Part shown: one piece after another, positions 52,401 through 60,941 of the stretch
How positions within the stretch are numbered: the stretch's first letter is position 1
Layout of the letters: each line of letters opens with the position of its first letter
From: Maribellus sediminis
GTDB lineage: Bacteria; Bacteroidota; Bacteroidia; Bacteroidales; Prolixibacteraceae
Length of the DNA stretch: 64,000 bases
NCBI RefSeq assembly: GCF_011799805.1
Contig: NZ_WXUB01000003.1
Coordinates: 124,001-188,000 of the forward strand
Direction: 5' to 3'
The notes under the pieces: model-generated
The model's database searches: none
What the model was told of the DNA's origin: nothing
Seen by the model: only the letters and a program-made list of their open reading frames with translations
Program-made: the position numbers and the translations under genes

Positions 52401-52676
52401 ACGCGAACTGTTTTCCGATGATACCGAGTTAATCTCGTAAATTCCGGGAATAGCCCGAACGGCTTCCTCTACCCTTGAAGTGATCCCCTCCTCCATTTCA
52501 ACCGGAGAAGCTCCAGGATACATTACGCTTACATTTATAATGTTCGATTCGCGCTCGGGGAAAAATGACTTTTTCATCGAGTAGAGGCTGATTCCCCCTA
52601 CAATGATAAAAAAGACAAGTATCAGGTTGGCATAGAACGGGAACCGGACAAAAAGTGCAATAGGATTATTCTTCAT
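49464..52676 (-). CDS. RND-family efflux transporter (inner-membrane pump)
   Basis: This 1070-residue proton-driven transporter has twelve expected TM helices in two homologous halves, each with a large periplasmic loop. N-terminal TM1 is FYANLILVFFIIVGGISLYSM. Porter motifs include ITSRVEEAVRAIPGIYEINS, and proton-relay aspartates are at about 397-398 in VIGILVDDGIVIGEN. The second half has IVALTGVIVNDAVVFLAKYN and SRLRPIILTTLTTSFGLFPL. Length and layout fit the AcrB/HAE-like superfamily rather than heavy-metal pumps, since the TM4 pattern is VDDGIV. Substrates cannot be named. The C-terminal tail is extended with charged residues (EHEESH-like). Confidence 0.95.
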   Translation of the reverse strand: MKNNPIALFVRFPFYANLILVFFIIVGGISLYSMKKSFFPERESNIINVSVMYPGASPVEMEEGITSRVEEAVRAIPGIYEINSVSSENSSRVTIEFEPSYDIDEALIEVKNAVDGISALPTAAERPIVAKTRTTSPAARMEVTGNVDLMTLKSYAQQVEEDFLASGFMSQVSISGFPALEISVEAHEEDLLRYGITFTDLQNAISNNNRDVSGGQIRSAEEELLIRLRSRSSDPNKIGNIILRANADGSVIRIRDIASVKMKFSDVPNKAIENGNPVINLRVNKLITEDLDEIDVYIKDYVKQFNSKNYGVELKLSRSYLDVLKSRLALLYTNGGQGLVLVVLILGIMLSTRLSLWVAWGIPASFLGMFIIVNAMGVTINMMSLFGMILVIGILVDDGIVIGENIFQHFEKGKSPMRAAVDGTTEVVPAVITSVLTTVFAFSPLIFITGRMEMMYEMAVIVIFSLIVSLLEAFFVLPAHLGNKHVLNRKILNAKATGVRKYIEKFFSWLRDYAYDGVLKLVIEWRYIVAAIPVAMIIITMGLIGGQIIKTTFFPRMEFDDFNINIAFTPGSGEQKTMEYLQRFDSVVWVVNAEMMEEYNDTLPIIESSIINLGSGFDRSESGAHAGNVDVSPRNSEETGISSFEIIERIRKHLGTIPEAEKFTIGSRGRFGSPVSIGLLSRNIEELEHARDYLMDKLHTYPQLKDIVNTNAMGKEEILLELKPKAYMLGLNESTIANQIRQAFYGGQAQRLQVGRDEIRIWVRYPAEGRAKLGQLENMKIVTPQGEYPFTELVDYKKERGPVNINRFNGRREIRVEADLVDPDASVTEILNLIKADVIPELQMLYPGLRIEYMGQQKESERNMGDLLFLFPMAFLAIIFILMVNFKSFEQPLIILIMIPISILGAVWGHGIHGKPLSILSLWGIVALTGVIVNDAVVFLAKYNLLITEGTKVKDAIVEAGKSRLRPIILTTLTTSFGLFPLVLEKSFQAQFLIPMAISLVYGVAFGTLFILLFFPALIIILSDIRMFVRETWTGKKFEREELEIAWIHSQRKIDDTIDVKHENEEHESH

Positions 52677-52678
52677 GA

Positions 52679-53863
52679 CTAGGCCTGTTCTTTGGTTGAT
52701 TTAGCTTTTTTGCCTCCCTGCATTTCAGGTTGCTCTTCGCCAAGAATACCAACAGGTGTATTTTCTTTTACATTAATAAGCGGCTGTACAACCAGCTTTT
52801 CACCTTCTTTTAAACCATTAAAAATAAGGGTGGTTTCGGTTGTTTTAAGCACATTGATTTCACGCTTCTTTAATTTGCCGTCAATCACTACATAAACTTC
52901 GTTGGAATTAAAAACGGCATTGCGTGGGATTTCCATTGCCCTTTCGATTACCTGTCCGGGGAAACTCACATTTTTATATTCGCCCGGAAGCAGTTCATGC
53001 CCCGGTTTACTCAGTACCTGTACAAAGATGCTGCGCGATTGGGTATTTGCGTCAATAAAATTAGAAATCCGGATCACCGTTCCCGTCAAAACTTCATTAC
53101 TGTTCATTTCGTGAACTTCTACTTTATCGCCAACTTTTATCCAGTTACTTTCACTGTTTGGCACAGGAACCTCGATCTCAATATTGTCGGTACGGATCAT
53201 TTTTGCAATCTGTGCGCCTGTGTTCACATAGGCTCCAACCTCGTAGTTAACCTGCGAGAAAGTACCATCGAAAGGAGCGTATAAACTGTGTCGCTCTAAT
53301 TTCTTTTCGTCTTGTTTAATGCCGAAATACTCGCTGTAAACACCACGGCTGGCTAAAAATATTTTTAGTTTTTCGTTGCTAACCTCAGGAAAATCAGGAA
53401 GATCCTTATTCAGATCGATCTGTCGGAAAAAACTTTCGTAAGTTTCAAGAGCATCCGGGAAATCAACTTTCAAGTCGGGAAGCAGCGAGATCATCGTGGT
53501 CAGGAAACTACTCTTCCGGGCTTTTAAAGCCAGTTCTACTTCATCTTTATAAATTTCAGCCAGTAATTGACCTTGCTCGAATTTTGTGCCTTTCTTCAGG
53601 CGCACGGTTCCGGGCTCAATCTTCCCGGCAGCCTCTGCCACCAGAACAACTTCGCTCCCCGAACTGGCACGGCCTTCATGTGTTAAAGGTGAGACTACAT
53701 CGTCATATTTCACTGTTTCAGCTTTTACAAAGCGTTTCAGGTCCTGCCCGGGTTTGGTAGGCGGTTCGGGTTTCATCGAAACAAATAATTCAGAAAGCGC
53801 TGCTGAACCACCCAACAACACGATGAGGGCAACAACAATAAAAGTAATTTTTCTCCAACTCAT
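52679..53863 (-). CDS. Periplasmic adaptor (membrane-fusion) protein of the RND pump
   Basis: The 394-residue protein has an N-terminal membrane anchor (ITFIVVALIVLLGGSAALS). Domains in order are a first lipoyl strand set (EVVLVAEAAGKIEPGTVRLKKG), a helical hairpin region (about 115-190, shorter than usual, with DLPDFPEVSNEKL), second lipoyl half (APFDGTFSQVNYEVGAYVN), beta-barrel (IEVPVPNSESNWIKVGDKVEV) and membrane-proximal domain (IPRNAVFNSNEVYVV, EKLVVQPL). It joins the pump to the TolC-like channel. The pump gene starts 2 nt after its stop. It is the first gene of the operon, behind a region with a 27-bp palindrome. Confidence 0.94.
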   Translation of the reverse strand: MSWRKITFIVVALIVLLGGSAALSELFVSMKPEPPTKPGQDLKRFVKAETVKYDDVVSPLTHEGRASSGSEVVLVAEAAGKIEPGTVRLKKGTKFEQGQLLAEIYKDEVELALKARKSSFLTTMISLLPDLKVDFPDALETYESFFRQIDLNKDLPDFPEVSNEKLKIFLASRGVYSEYFGIKQDEKKLERHSLYAPFDGTFSQVNYEVGAYVNTGAQIAKMIRTDNIEIEVPVPNSESNWIKVGDKVEVHEMNSNEVLTGTVIRISNFIDANTQSRSIFVQVLSKPGHELLPGEYKNVSFPGQVIERAMEIPRNAVFNSNEVYVVIDGKLKKREINVLKTTETTLIFNGLKEGEKLVVQPLINVKENTPVGILGEEQPEMQGGKKAKSTKEQA

Positions 53864-53929
53864 GGTTCAATCTTCTTAGGTTACTTCGAACTTAATTTCA
53901 AAACAGATCGCAAAAATCAACAAAAAATC

Positions 53930-53956
53930 TTAACACAACTACAATTATTGTGTTAA
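53930..53956. promoter_or_regulatory. 27-bp palindromic operator before the efflux operon
   Basis: TTAACACAA (53930-53938) and TTGTGTTAA (53948-53956) are perfect 9-bp arms around a 9-bp spacer, 67-93 bp upstream of the adaptor ATG. The size fits a TetR- or MarR-type repressor site controlling the pump. No such repressor gene is in the window. A terminator role is less likely because no T run and no gene end is near. Confidence 0.55.
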
Positions 53957-54129
53957 AACTACATTTTGCACCGCGAACGTTATTATTCATGGTACTTCTG
54001 ACGTTACAAAGACAATTGTTTCAGGCGAAGGTTTAACGCTCAAATTAATTTTAAAAATTGGAAGCGGCTCAATTTCAAAATACACAAGGTATTAATTTGA
54101 ATTATTGTGCATTTGCATAAAAGAAATGC

Positions 54130-54137
54130 TAACTTTG
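54130..54137 (+). promoter_or_regulatory. TAnnTTTG (-7) element before nadB
   Basis: TAACTTTG fits the -7 consensus; a TTG at 54105-54107 lies 22 bp upstream, slightly long. The leader to the ATG at 54165 would be about 20 nt. The rest of 53864-54164 holds the palindrome of the divergent efflux operon and no gene. Confidence 0.55.
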
Positions 54138-54164
54138 CACGCTTGTTTGCAGAAAACAGAATAG

Positions 54165-55736
54165 ATGCAAGTACTTGAATTTGATACCGTTATAATAGGC
54201 AGTGGATTAGCTGGCTTGTCGGCAGCTTATAAAGCTGCCAATTTTGGCACGGTTGCAATTGTTACCAAATCGCAACTCGACACCAGCAATTCGTACTATG
54301 CGCAGGGAGGAATAGCCGCAGCAATCGCTCAGGATGATTCGCCTTTGCAACACCTACGCGACACCATGGTTAGCGGACGCGGAATCTGCGATCGAGATGC
54401 TGTGGAGATACTCGTAAACGAAGGTAAAGAACGGGTGCTGGAATTGATCGATGAAGGGATGGCCTTCGATAAAGAAAACGATGATTTTGTACTTGGTCTT
54501 GAAGGAGGGCACAGCAAACGCCGTATTCTGCATGCCGGCGGCGATGCAACCGGGAAAGAGCTTACCTGCTTTAAACTGGGCCTCGTAAAAGAAAAAGCAA
54601 ATGTTCAGGCATTCGAATATGTAGCTGCCATTCGTTTATTACAAAACGATCAGTGTATACAAGGTGTTCAAACCTATGATTTCAAAACAAAGGAAAACAT
54701 CATTTTTAAGTCGAAAGCCGTAATTCTGGCTACAGGAGGTTTGTCACGCATTTTTGAACGTTCGACAAATCCGCACACGGCCACCGGCGATGGAATTGCT
54801 TTGGCGTATGCAGCCGGAGCACAGATTGCCGATCTGGAATTTATTCAGTTCCACCCGTCGGCACTTTATGTTCCCGGCAAAGATGCTTACCTGATCAGTG
54901 AAGCGGTACGTGGAGAAGGAGCCTGGTTGTTGAACCACGAAGGCGAACGTTTTATGAAAGACATTCACCCACTGGCAGAACTGGCACCCCGCGATGTGGT
55001 GGCTTACAGCATTTTTCGACAGATACAGAAATCGGGCAAAAAACACATTTTCCTGTCGCTAAAACACCTCGATAAAGACAAGATCCGTAAACGTTTCAGC
55101 AACATCGACAAGCACCTGAAAGAATACGGATTTAATATGACCGAAGACCTGCTGCCCATTTCACCGGCAGCGCATTATATGGTGGGCGGAGTGCATACCA
55201 ACCTGGATGCTGAAACCAATATTTCGGGATTGTTTGCCTGTGGCGAAGTAGCTTCAACGGGTGTAATGGGCGCCAACCGACTGGCAAGTAATTCATTGCT
55301 CGAATGCCTGGTTTTTGGTAAACGTGCCAGTGAAAAAGCTGCCAAACAAAATACACCCGACTTCGAGCTTTCAATTCCGGAACCGGTTTATGTGGACAGC
55401 GAAAATGAACAACTCTTTCTGCAATACCAGAACGAAATGGCCCTGATGATGGCCGAAAATCTGGGCATTGTCAGAAATAAACCATCGCTGCAGAAGGCTC
55501 TTGATCGTTTTACAGAAATTGAAGCTTCATTCGAGCCGGAAGTGAACGAATACAACCTCATAAAAATCAGGAATACAGCAACTATCTGTAAACTAATTGC
55601 ACAAGCTGCTTTGATAAGGGAAGAAAGCCGAGGCGGTCATATCCGTGAAGATTTTCAAAAAGAAAATCCTGATTTTAAAGTGCATATACTTCAACAAAAA
55701 GGAAAAAATTATCAATTAGAAACCGTTAGAGAATAA
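54165..55736 (+). CDS. nadB: L-aspartate oxidase
   Basis: This FAD enzyme oxidises L-aspartate to iminoaspartate, the first step of de novo NAD synthesis. The 523-residue length is normal. The FAD-binding motif is IIGSGLAGLSAAYKA near the start, then SNSYYAQGGIAAAI, EGGHSKRRILHAGGDATG, HPSAL in the middle, AHYMVGGVHTN and GEVASTGVMGANRLASNSLLE. The helical C-terminal domain contains IREESRGGHIREDFQ. nadC follows after 4 nt. Quinolinate synthase (nadA), the missing partner, is not in the window. Confidence 0.97.
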   Translation: MQVLEFDTVIIGSGLAGLSAAYKAANFGTVAIVTKSQLDTSNSYYAQGGIAAAIAQDDSPLQHLRDTMVSGRGICDRDAVEILVNEGKERVLELIDEGMAFDKENDDFVLGLEGGHSKRRILHAGGDATGKELTCFKLGLVKEKANVQAFEYVAAIRLLQNDQCIQGVQTYDFKTKENIIFKSKAVILATGGLSRIFERSTNPHTATGDGIALAYAAGAQIADLEFIQFHPSALYVPGKDAYLISEAVRGEGAWLLNHEGERFMKDIHPLAELAPRDVVAYSIFRQIQKSGKKHIFLSLKHLDKDKIRKRFSNIDKHLKEYGFNMTEDLLPISPAAHYMVGGVHTNLDAETNISGLFACGEVASTGVMGANRLASNSLLECLVFGKRASEKAAKQNTPDFELSIPEPVYVDSENEQLFLQYQNEMALMMAENLGIVRNKPSLQKALDRFTEIEASFEPEVNEYNLIKIRNTATICKLIAQAALIREESRGGHIREDFQKENPDFKVHILQQKGKNYQLETVRE

Positions 55737-55740
55737 GGTT

Positions 55741-56586
55741 ATGATGGATCAAAAAACACTGAAGTCGGCCGAAGTACTTTTCGACCTGGCTTACGCAGAA
55801 GATATCGGGGATGGGGATATAACCACAAATAACCTCATTAATCCAAACGAGACAAGAACCGCACAATTTGTTGCAAAAGCAGAAGGTGTGGTCGCCGGAT
55901 TACCTGTTGCCGAAATGGTTTTCAGAAAATTTGACGAGAACCTAAAGTGGAAGGAAATGATTCCCGATGGCAGCGAAGTTAAACCGGGCGATATCATTGC
56001 TGAATTCAAAGGAAATTACAGGGCACTTTTAACCGGCGAACGCAAAGCGCTGAACTTTCTGCAACGTTTATCGGGCATTGCAAGTTACGCTCACCTTTGT
56101 ATGAAAGAAATTGAAGGAACCAAGGTTGAAATTCTTGATACCCGGAAAACACTGCCGGGCTACCGTCACCTCGATAAATACGCAGTTCGTATGGGAGGAG
56201 CTTCGAACCACCGTTTTGGACTTTACGATATGGTAATGATTAAGGACAACCACATTCAGGTTGCCGGCGGAATTACTGCAGCTGTTGAAGCCATTCGAAA
56301 AAGGGTTCCGAAAAGCATTAAAATAGAGGTGGAAACAACCAATATTGAACAGGTAAAAGAAGCACTTGCTGCTGATGTGGATATTATTATGCTCGACAAT
56401 ATGAGTTCTTCGCTGATGAAAGAATGCGTTGACATTATTAATAAGCGGGCGAAAATTGAAGCCTCGGGCAATATGACGATCAAACGTATTCGCAAGGTGG
56501 CACACACAGGCGTTGACTACATTTCTATTGGGGCATTAACACATTCGGTAAAAGCCCTCGATATCAGCCAAAGAATCATTGATTAA
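55741..56586 (+). CDS. nadC: Nicotinate-nucleotide pyrophosphorylase (carboxylating)
   Basis: This 281-residue enzyme converts quinolinate and PRPP to nicotinate mononucleotide with release of CO2. M1 and M2 are both possible starts. Recognisable motifs are AEDIGDGDITT, LTGERKALNFLQRLSGIA, DTRKTLPGYRHLDKYAV, GGASNHRFGLYDMVMIKDNH, IKIEVETTNIEQV, MLDNM, ASGNM and YISIGALTHSVKALDIS. It is translated 4 nt after nadB, so both enzymes share a transcript. Its stop overlaps the coaX start by one base (TAATG), linking NAD and CoA synthesis genes. Confidence 0.97.
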   Translation: MMDQKTLKSAEVLFDLAYAEDIGDGDITTNNLINPNETRTAQFVAKAEGVVAGLPVAEMVFRKFDENLKWKEMIPDGSEVKPGDIIAEFKGNYRALLTGERKALNFLQRLSGIASYAHLCMKEIEGTKVEILDTRKTLPGYRHLDKYAVRMGGASNHRFGLYDMVMIKDNHIQVAGGITAAVEAIRKRVPKSIKIEVETTNIEQVKEALAADVDIIMLDNMSSSLMKECVDIINKRAKIEASGNMTIKRIRKVAHTGVDYISIGALTHSVKALDISQRIID

Positions 56587-57317
56587 TGAATTTGGTAATC
56601 GACATAGGAAATACACGAACCAAATTTTCGGTTTTTAACCGGGGAGAAGTGCTGATTACTGTTCCGGTGGAAGAATTCAACGCTTCGCACATTGGGGTAT
56701 TGAAACGAGAGTACGACGAACTCGATCATGTGATTCTTTCGGCGGTAAAAGACTACCCTCAGGAATTGCGCGATGCCCTGAAGCAGGAATTCGACACCTT
56801 TATTGAACTGGAGGCAGGTACACCTTTACCCATCGAAAACTGTTACGAAACAAAACATACCCTGGGGAAAGACAGGATTGCTGCCGTTGTTGGCGCTTTC
56901 GATCTTTACCCGGAAACGAATGTACTGGTTATTGATGCCGGTACAGCAATAACTTATGATATACTTACTGCCGAAGGAAAATACCTTGGCGGGAACATAT
57001 CGCCGGGAATTGAAATGCGTTTTAGGGCGCTGCATCAGTTTACCGGGAAGTTACCATTGACCGAACGTGCCGATTACAGCAAACTGTTTGGCACCTCAAC
57101 CGCCAACGCAATAAGAGCAGGAGTACAGAACGGAACTGTGTACGAGGTAGATAGTACCATCTCGGCTTTTAAAGAATTTTATGATAATTTAAAAGTTATT
57201 ATAACCGGAGGCGATGCTGAATTTTTTGATAACAAATTAAAAAATTCTTTCTTTGTACACTTTAATTTAACCAGCTTGGGTTTAAACCGCATTCTAGAAT
57301 ATAATGGGGAGATATAG
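56586..57317 (+). CDS. coaX: Type III pantothenate kinase
   Basis: This 243-residue enzyme phosphorylates pantothenate, the first step of coenzyme A synthesis. Type III motifs are LVIDIGNTRTKFSVF (ATP/phosphate loop), GKDRIAAVVGAFDLYP (substrate loop), VIDAGTAITYDIL (catalytic and phosphate contact) and GGNISPGIEMRFRALHQFT. An ITGGDAEFF segment near the end also fits. It overlaps nadC by one base and the next gene by 14 nt, indicating one operon, as in many Bacteroidota. Confidence 0.96.
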   Translation: MNLVIDIGNTRTKFSVFNRGEVLITVPVEEFNASHIGVLKREYDELDHVILSAVKDYPQELRDALKQEFDTFIELEAGTPLPIENCYETKHTLGKDRIAAVVGAFDLYPETNVLVIDAGTAITYDILTAEGKYLGGNISPGIEMRFRALHQFTGKLPLTERADYSKLFGTSTANAIRAGVQNGTVYEVDSTISAFKEFYDNLKVIITGGDAEFFDNKLKNSFFVHFNLTSLGLNRILEYNGEI

Positions 57318-58584
57318 TAGAGTAATTTTTTTGATCGCCGGGATCATTCTTTTCCCGGCTATGTTATTTGCGCAATTCAACAATAACACAACCTCGCCAT
57401 ATTCGAGATATGGTTTAGGCGACCTTAATTCCTATAGCTTTGGGCGTACAACAGCTATGGGTGGAGCAACGCTGGCAAGCCGCTATGACTTACAGATCAA
57501 CGGAGCCAACCCGGCATCGTATTCTGCAATCGATTCACTCAACTTTTTGTTCGAGTTTGGCTTGCAGGGTAATTTCTCAAAGTACAAATCAAATATCAGT
57601 AGCGCCACATCGAACGATATAAACTTCAATTACTTTGCCATGGCATTCAGGATTAATGATTGGATGGCCACCAGTATAGCATTGTACCCCTATTCGAGTG
57701 TAGGCTATAATGTGCAGGCAGGCGAAGAACTTGAGAACTCGGTGGAATACTTAACTACTTACTATGGAGAAGGAACTATTTCGGATGCAGTTTGGGGTTT
57801 GGCCATTCAACCATCGAAATACTTTTCGCTGGGGATGAACCTGAATTACCGTTTCGGAAACCTCAGCCGTAACTCCGAACTCAACTTTTCCGGTGCCGAC
57901 TTGTACCTGCTCCAAAGGTATTCAAGACTCAGATTAAGAGACTTTGGGCTTGAACTGGGAGCACAGGCGATTCTGCCCCTGAAAAACGACAAGCAACTTG
58001 TACTTGGTGCAGTGCTCGAGAATAAACCAAAATATACAGCACTTGCTTCCGACATTGTTATGAAGAATATTTATTATTCTCAATCATCTGATCTGGATAC
58101 ATTGTTTTTCCAGGAAGAAGAAAAGGCAGAACTTGTTTTCCCAACCACCATTGGTCTTGGTTTATCGTTCTCAAAAAAGAACGTTTACGAGATAAATGTT
58201 GACTATTACCACCAAGGCTGGAGCGATGCGCTCTTTTTGGGTGAAAAAAGTGAATTTTTGGCAGATTTAAATAAATTTGCAATCGGCGCTGAATGGATTC
58301 CGGATAAATTCTCCATTCGAAGTGCATTTAAGCGTGTTGCTTATCGGGCAGGATTTAATTACGAACAAACGTATCATTCTTTCGATGGACACCAAATAAA
58401 CAGTTTTGGCATAACTTTTGGACTGGGTCTTCCTGTATATCGTTCAAACTCAACCATAAACATTTCTGCTGAGTTTGGAAGACGAGGGACAACAGATTTC
58501 AACCTGATTCGTGAGGATTACGCAAAAGTTAATTTGAGCGCTAATTTGCACGACTTGTGGTTTATTCAGCGAAAGATCGATTAA
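57304..58584 (+). CDS. Outer-membrane beta-barrel protein (FadL/PorV-like)
   Basis: This 426-residue protein has a signal peptide (MGRYSRVIFLIAGIILFPAMLFAQ). A mature start TSPYSRYGLGDLNSYSFGRTTAMGGATLASR, with the characteristic Gly-rich N-terminal helix-like turn, and many alternating amphipathic strands indicate a 14-strand FadL/OmpP1-like barrel. No substrate-specific residues can be read. In Bacteroidota this kind of gene is commonly found right after coaX and before a TPR gene and lptC, so a role in envelope biogenesis or lipid handling is possible. It overlaps coaX by 14 nt. Confidence 0.82.
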   Translation: MGRYSRVIFLIAGIILFPAMLFAQFNNNTTSPYSRYGLGDLNSYSFGRTTAMGGATLASRYDLQINGANPASYSAIDSLNFLFEFGLQGNFSKYKSNISSATSNDINFNYFAMAFRINDWMATSIALYPYSSVGYNVQAGEELENSVEYLTTYYGEGTISDAVWGLAIQPSKYFSLGMNLNYRFGNLSRNSELNFSGADLYLLQRYSRLRLRDFGLELGAQAILPLKNDKQLVLGAVLENKPKYTALASDIVMKNIYYSQSSDLDTLFFQEEEKAELVFPTTIGLGLSFSKKNVYEINVDYYHQGWSDALFLGEKSEFLADLNKFAIGAEWIPDKFSIRSAFKRVAYRAGFNYEQTYHSFDGHQINSFGITFGLGLPVYRSNSTINISAEFGRRGTTDFNLIREDYAKVNLSANLHDLWFIQRKID

Positions 58585-58608
58585 AATTATAGAAAAAATA
58601 AAACTATT

Positions 58609-60261
58609 ATGAAAGCTTTATTACGCATAACACTCCTGATTGCTGCAATTGTTTCAGCCGGCGTTACAGTTGCCCAGGCACAAAGAGTGCTTACCGGAAC
58701 CGTTTATATGGATGGAGAACCGGCTGCCGGAGTAACCGTTGAAGTACATAAAGGAGGTACTATGACAACCAGCTTTGACGGAAAGTATGAAGTTGCAGTC
58801 GATCCAAAATCAAAATGGATCAAATTTACTCCTCTGGCAACCGGAGAATCAGTAAGAGAAGACATTGAAAACATTGAAGGTGATGTTTTTGATATTGCTG
58901 TAACCGGAGAACTCCCTTCCGCTTCTGGAGCAGCTGATGTAGGCGCCGGTGGCGTAAACCTGAAATCCTTGGAAGAACTGATCAAAGAACAGAATCAGGA
59001 CTTCATGAATGAATGGTCGTTGTACACCGAATTTTACAAACAGGGCGATTACAAATCGGCCATGCCTCACTGGAAAAAATTATTAAAAACATATCCGAAG
59101 TCAACTACGAACCTCTATATCCAGGGTGCAAAAATGTACGAAGATATGATCGAAAAGGCACCTACCGCAGAGGCACGCAAAAAACTGCTCGACGAGTACA
59201 TGAAACTGCACGACACCCGTATTAAATACTTCGGACAGGAAGGTTTTGTTTTGGGCAGAAAAGGAACTGCCTGGTTGAAATACAAACTTAACGCCGATGA
59301 CGACGAAACTCCGGATACTGAAGAGTTGAAAAAAATTCACAAAACCGGTTACGAATTACTGAGTAAATCAGTAGAACTGCAAGGTAACGAAACTGAACCA
59401 CCGGTATTGGTGCTGTTAATGCAAACCACAGTTGCACTGTTTCAGCTTGGTGAATTACCAAAAGAAAAAGTAGTTGAAAATTACGAAAAGTGTACCGAGA
59501 TTGCCAATAACATTATTGCCACAAGCGATGATGAAAAAGAAGTTCAGATCACACAGGAACAGGTGTTACCATTCATTGAAGACCGTTTCGGAAAATCAGG
59601 CGCTGCCGACTGCGACGTATTGATCAAGATCTACAGCAGCGATTACGAAGAAAACAAAGACGATATCGACTACATCAAAAGTATGTTGCGCCGCCTGGGT
59701 AAAGCCAACTGTACCGAATCGGAACTGTTCGGAACTGCAACTGAACGTTTATACCAACTTGATCCTTCGGCAGAGGCCGCATTTAACATGGCTCGTCGAT
59801 TCCTGAAAAAAGACGATATGCAAAAAGCCAGGGAATACTACCAAATGGCTATCGACCAGGAAACCGACAATACATTGAAAGCTACTTACCACTACGAAAG
59901 AGGTTTGTTGCGCTACATCAAAGACGGCAACCTGGTTGGAGCTCGTAACGATGCACGACTTGCCCTGGAACTCGACCCTGATTTGTGTGAAGCAAATAAA
60001 CTTATTGCTGACGTTTATGTAGCTGCTTCTCAGAAATTTGAAGGAACTGCTCTTGAAAAATCAGCAGTGTTCTGGTTAGCTTGCGATTATTACGCAAAAG
60101 CACGACGTGGAGAAGATTGTGCAATTGAAGCTTCGGAGATGCTGGCGAAGTACAAAAAGTATTTCCCGAACAAAGAAGAAGCCTTTATGGAAGGTCTCCA
60201 GGATGGTGCTACCTATCACGTAGGAGGATGGATAAATGAAAATACAAAAGTTAGATTCTAA
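58609..60261 (+). CDS. Secreted TPR protein of the lptC operon
   Basis: The 550-residue protein has a signal peptide (MKALLRITLLIAAIVSAGVTVAQA). A small carboxypeptidase-regulatory-like domain follows (about 25-100; RVLTGTVYMDGEPAAGVTVEV), then a disordered Gly/Ala-rich linker (SASGAADVGAGG) and helical TPR repeats to the end (YTEFYKQGDYKSAMPHWKKLL, AEAAFNMARRFLKKDDMQKA, GARNDARLALELDPDLCEA). It probably lies in the periplasm. It is 24 nt after the barrel gene and overlaps lptC by 26 nt, so it is probably co-translated with the envelope genes around it. Its function is unknown. Confidence 0.85.
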   Translation: MKALLRITLLIAAIVSAGVTVAQAQRVLTGTVYMDGEPAAGVTVEVHKGGTMTTSFDGKYEVAVDPKSKWIKFTPLATGESVREDIENIEGDVFDIAVTGELPSASGAADVGAGGVNLKSLEELIKEQNQDFMNEWSLYTEFYKQGDYKSAMPHWKKLLKTYPKSTTNLYIQGAKMYEDMIEKAPTAEARKKLLDEYMKLHDTRIKYFGQEGFVLGRKGTAWLKYKLNADDDETPDTEELKKIHKTGYELLSKSVELQGNETEPPVLVLLMQTTVALFQLGELPKEKVVENYEKCTEIANNIIATSDDEKEVQITQEQVLPFIEDRFGKSGAADCDVLIKIYSSDYEENKDDIDYIKSMLRRLGKANCTESELFGTATERLYQLDPSAEAAFNMARRFLKKDDMQKAREYYQMAIDQETDNTLKATYHYERGLLRYIKDGNLVGARNDARLALELDPDLCEANKLIADVYVAASQKFEGTALEKSAVFWLACDYYAKARRGEDCAIEASEMLAKYKKYFPNKEEAFMEGLQDGATYHVGGWINENTKVRF

Positions 60262-60931
60262 AATCTTACACCGTATAAAACAAATTAGTATTGCAGTTCT
60301 CTTTATGGGGGCTGCAATACTTTTCTATGCTTGCGAGAGCAACAACCTCGCCGAAATAAAAGCTTTTTCGGCCCCCGAGAACCTTCCAATCCAGGAAGCC
60401 ACCAATTTTCAAACCACCTACACCGATTCCGGTAAAATCAGGTATACACTTAAAACACCCAAGCTTTTGCGCTTCGAAACCGATGGTGTTTCCTACACCG
60501 AATTTCCGCAGGGTGTGGAAATTGTAAAATACGATGCGCAGCAAAAAATTGTGTCGAGTATCCGGGCCGATTATGCCAAAGAATTCGTGAAGGAAGCAAA
60601 GTGGGAAGCCAAAAATAACGTTGTTGTAACCAATCTTGATGGCGATTCGTTGTTGACGGAACACTTGATTTGGGAAGAAAAAAATGAAAAAATCTACACC
60701 GAAGAGTTTGTAAAAATTATCAGGGAAGACCAGATTATTACCGGAGTTGGATTAACTTCGGATCAGAATATGGAAAACTGGAAGATAAAGAACGTTAAAG
60801 GCATTCTGTATGTAACCGTTAACAAGGAGCCAAAAACGACGCAGGAAAACCAGCCGCTGCAAATCGCACAACCGGAACGGCCGGATATTCCTAAGCCGCA
60901 AGATACCGATAAGGCCATCCAGTTTAAATGA
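60236..60931 (+). CDS. lptC: LPS export periplasmic protein LptC-like lipoprotein
   Basis: The 231-residue protein begins in the end of the TPR gene and has a lipoprotein-like N-terminal (hydrophobic SIAVLFMGAAIL, lipobox FYAC33). The following beta-jelly-roll pattern fits the LptC/OstA family: LPIQEATNFQTTYTDSGKIR, TEFPQGVEIVKYDAQQK, KFVKEAKWEAKNNVVVTNLD, EEKNEKIYTEEFVKI, then IKNVKGILYVT. LptC links the LptB2FG transporter to LptA in LPS transport. A proline/Gln-rich tail follows (about 205-231). The position between a TPR protein and the CorC-type gene is usual for Bacteroidota lptC. Confidence 0.85.
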   Translation: MKIQKLDSKILHRIKQISIAVLFMGAAILFYACESNNLAEIKAFSAPENLPIQEATNFQTTYTDSGKIRYTLKTPKLLRFETDGVSYTEFPQGVEIVKYDAQQKIVSSIRADYAKEFVKEAKWEAKNNVVVTNLDGDSLLTEHLIWEEKNEKIYTEEFVKIIREDQIITGVGLTSDQNMENWKIKNVKGILYVTVNKEPKTTQENQPLQIAQPERPDIPKPQDTDKAIQFK

Positions 60932-60941
60932 TCTAGCATAA

